Below are positions 61,338 through 64,000 of a stretch of DNA of 64,000 nucleotides, piece by piece (the stretch's first letter is position 1; each line of letters begins with the position of its first letter). The stretch is from Craspedostauros australis (Eukaryota; Bacillariophyta; Bacillariophyceae; Mastogloiales; Achnanthaceae). The stretch is from positions 186,001 through 250,000 of the forward strand of contig JAMXDE010000037.1 of NCBI GenBank assembly GCA_026770025.1, read 5' to 3'. The notes beneath the pieces are model-generated. The model ran no database searches and was not told where the DNA came from. It saw nothing but the letters and a program-made list of their open reading frames with translations. A program made the translations under genes and the position numbers.

Positions 61338-62980
61338 TGGCATACGTGCGAACGAGTAGAGCTCATTTCTCACTTTCTCAATAACAAGCAACTTTGAGTT
61401 TAGGTTCCAATACATGCGATGCGCGTCTCTCCACGAATACTCGCAGAGAGAGAGAGAGAGAGATGTGCGCATTGGAGTGCTGCACATGCTGGTGTATATG
61501 GTACCAGAATACTCGTATTACAAACCTTCTGTAGGTCGCATACTTGCATCTGCTGTGCTTGGGACGAGGATGAGCATTGTACGTATACTTGGCGGCAGCT
61601 TGTGTGGCTGTCGCAACAGAAATGCGAGCTCACTGAATGTGCCGATGTGAGGCAGCACCGTGTTCATGCGACAAACGAGGCTGCAGCTTTGACCTTGAAC
61701 ATGACGCAACGTGATACGAAGCAAAGCACCGCGATCGGGATGGCGCAACCATCTACTGGTACGAGTACACGTGGAGAGCTTGAGACACAGAGCCCGATGA
61801 AAGTTCACGTATGATCGCTGCAAACAAGCGATGGTTTGATGCTACCCCGCACTGTTGCCATGCATCCTGCCTTGCCGTCCGTTGCCATCACGCTCCACAG
61901 CTCTGATAAGGCAATGAAGATGGCAATGAAGATAGCATTCAGCAGTGATCAAGACTCGCAGGTCGCCAACAAACGCCGCCACCCTCCCCCTCGCAAGCAT
62001 TGTCCATCCTGGCGCAGTTGGCGATGCTGCATCCAGGCGGACGAAGTCGAAGACTTCTGAGCAGCCTCTGCCGCCGCCTCATGAATCCTTCATGGACTGT
62101 GCGCTATACATTGTGCATCCTGCATCCTACATTGTGCATCCTGCATCCTACATTGTGCATCCTGCATCCGCGCTGTGCATTGTGCATTGTGCATTATATT
62201 CGACGAGTATGCACTGTGCAGCAAGGTGATGAATGTTGGTCTTGGTGTTGGTCTTGGTGTTGCCGATGAGCGCCATTGGGCTGATGCGTGACGAACATTG
62301 TCGATGCAGTTTTGTGGAGATGTTGGTCTTGGGTGATTTTGGTTAAGAGCCCGATCAGCGAGTCGACCAACTGTTTGCAATCAACATTTCATATTTTTTT
62401 CCCGGATTTAAAAACTAAGCTCATATTCATAATCCTCGTAGATCTAAAACATATACTGACCCATTTACGCTTTCCGGTTCCTCCTGTTTTTAACTTTTAT
62501 GGATCGATGGATTTGCACATTCGTCCATCTCCTTCGGGTTTCAGCCTTTTGGCTACGACTACATCGATCCAATTTAACGCGTTGCTGTTCTTTGTTTCAG
62601 CAAGGTTGTTCCCATTTTGAATTGTTTAGTCTCTTTTTCAGGCGTTCCGATCAGAGCATCCAACACCCTGTCCACGATAGCGCTAGTTGTAGAGTTTTGG
62701 GAGAAGCGGCGAGTGCGCGTTTACATCTATTATATCCTCCGGTTGCTTAATCCGTCATCTACGTCACGAAGATGGATACTGCGTCATGAAACACCAATCA
62801 CAGCACGATAGGAGACCTCATCGTCTGCAGTTCATCACGGCGGAATGGTCCAGCTCCATTGGTACTACCGAAGTGCTTAGTGCCGTTCTCTTTTTGTACA
62901 TTTAGTACAATCTTTGATAATTACCTCGGACCCCAGAAAGTACGACTGGTCGAGGGCGGCAAACCCCAAAAAACAACAAC
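61338..62980. other. Spacer after the glycosylase gene
   Basis: No gene is seen. A GA run lies at 61444-61463, about 105 bp after the stop codon; other short repeats are listed separately. From about 62390 to 62900 the DNA becomes clearly more AT rich than the rest of the window. Confidence 0.4.
62108..62261. repeat. 21-bp and 12-bp tandem repeats
   Basis: 62108-62170 is three tandem 21-bp units of ACATTGTGCATCCTGCATCC plus one base, identical except for the final base, followed by short GTGCATT repeats. 62234-62261 repeats TTGGTGTTGGTC about twice. Confidence 0.85.
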
Positions 62981-63900
62981 ATGACAATGGCAGAACCCCC
63001 AAAAACGCCACAATGGCGGTCCAACGGCAATCACTGCGCCGCACCAATCAGTGATCCACCACAAAATCCAAGCACATCGCCGTCACCGCGATGCAACCCT
63101 TGGTGGGTGGGTGAGAGGGGGCCATGAGAGTGCTTGATTTGGGGCCGTCGCAGGCCCCAGATCAAACGTCACAATTTCGCGCCAGATTGGCTCGTTGCAT
63201 ATGGCCGGCGTACTACATCCACAGCCCACCCCATCGGCTATAGATTGGCAGGATGGCTCCAGGAGGCCAAGACCAAGATGCCCACGAAGTTTCAGGCTCG
63301 GGGAGGACCGGGAAGTCCTCCGCGCAGAGGAAACAGTGGAGGGCAAGAGTTTTCGCGGTGTGTCGTGGGGTTTCCATCATGTGGCTTTGGCTGTGCAGGG
63401 CACCATTGCCAACTCACACAATCGCCAAGCCACCCATACAAGATGCGTGCGGCATCAATTCAAGATTCACCTCGCGAAGTTTGCGCCGCGGAGACGGTCT
63501 ACAAGAGGCAGCGCCCCACCATATCCGACGAACAGTCATTGATGGTGGGTGGGTGCGAAAACCAATGGCATCACCAAATGGAGCTGTATCTTTGGAAGCA
63601 CACATGCCCAGCCCACTCTGGATGCATCAGCGTGTCGCCAGGGAGTATGAGAATGCACGAGGACCACGTGGAGGGGATGCATGGATTGTATGGATGAGGT
63701 ATGGATCTGTATCCATACCGCATCCGGATTGCAATCGGTTTTTTGACAACGCTCTTTTTCACTGCAGGGACACTTTGGGCCATGTCAGGTGGGTATCTGT
63801 GGCCAAGCTTCATGGAGTGGATAGCTGGGGAGCATACAGAGCCATTGTGGTGCGCAGTTTGAAGAAATACAACGATGATGATGATGATCATGGGTGCTGA
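62981..63900 (+). other. Possible decayed or multi-exon coding region
   Basis: Three plus-strand frames take turns here. ATG 62981 opens MTMAEPPKTPQWRSNG and stops at 63126. A second frame runs from 63195 (EETVEGKSFRGVSWGFHHVA). A third runs to 63900 and ends with SVAKLHGVDSWGAYRAIVV and an Asp run. None has a domain I know, and I see no clear GT-AG pair joining them. This could be a pseudogene, the start of a gene cut by the window edge, or chance. No function is proposed. Confidence 0.2.
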
Positions 63901-63939
63901 GGGGAGGGCAACATTGTGCCATCCAGAATTTTTCGAATT

Positions 63940-63959
63940 CACCACACAACTGTGTGGTG
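63940..63959. repeat. Short inverted repeat
   Basis: CACCACACA and TGTGTGGTG are perfect complements separated by AC. It lies 40 bp after the stop of the last frame and before an A-rich stretch, so it could be part of a 3' end or of a transposon end; neither can be shown. Confidence 0.6.
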
Positions 63960-64000
63960 GTCAAACATGACAATAAAAAACAATTTCTATGTCAATTTAA

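Noticed and set aside
62549..62569. A CAGCCTTTTGGCTACGA stretch resembling the start of U2 snRNA
   Set aside because: Only about 12 bases match; the branch-site-binding GTAGTA and the Sm site are missing at the expected places.

Overview
The window reads as nuclear DNA of a diatom (a photosynthetic stramenopile). Three things point there: two proteins carrying the stramenopile-expanded DUF6824 domain, a very long protein ending in paired helicase-associated (HA) domains, and a gag / RT-RNase H / tyrosine-recombinase retroelement of a type I remember from diatom genomes. Introns are few, short and of the GT-AG type. No tRNA, rRNA, CRISPR array, operon or bacterial signal is visible. These assignments come from reading motifs; no database search was run.

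Layout. Host genes are separated by long spacers (0.5-5 kb) in which I found no convincing coding sequence. From left to right: a leucine-rich-repeat protein (1901-3769, +); an ornithine cyclodeaminase / mu-crystallin family enzyme (4330-5853, -); a Sulfotransfer_4-type P-loop protein with a C-terminal membrane segment (8241-9556, +, one intron); a PP6/Sit4-like Ser/Thr phosphatase catalytic subunit (10290-11794, -, one intron); a plant-type FKBP12 (12603-13351, +, one intron); a roughly 1600-residue HA-domain protein (17777-22585, -); HGH1, the eEF2 folding factor (27684-29320, +, one intron); and ribosomal protein uS5/RPS2 (30146-30928, -). HGH1 and RPS2 are convergent neighbours that both serve translation.

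The middle (33.4-46.1 kb) is a mobile-element island. A tyrosine-recombinase retrotransposon of DIRS type (about 35.38-44.07 kb) has gag, RT, RNase H and recombinase reading frames and is bounded by inverted arrays of a 20-21 bp unit with the core GTAGGGGAAATT. This copy is broken: an apparent -1 shift at a G6 run in gag, an in-frame UGA between gag and pol, a UAG between RT and RNase H, and a UAA after RNase H. On its two sides lie an unknown 522-residue gene pointing left (33426-35113) and a complete-looking PIF/Harbinger transposase pointing right (44995-46049). The retroelement may therefore have landed between two divergent genes of an older DNA transposon.

The right part holds two DUF6824 proteins in the same orientation (50427-53399 and 56433-57806), likely nuclear regulators, and a DNA-3-methyladenine glycosylase I homologue with a long N-terminal extension (59678-61337). 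The last 1 kb contains only a patchwork of short frames that may be a decayed gene.

The spacers carry many short tandem repeats and recurring CT/AG palindromes. The intron splice sites of five host genes differ in style from those of the two genes in the mobile island.
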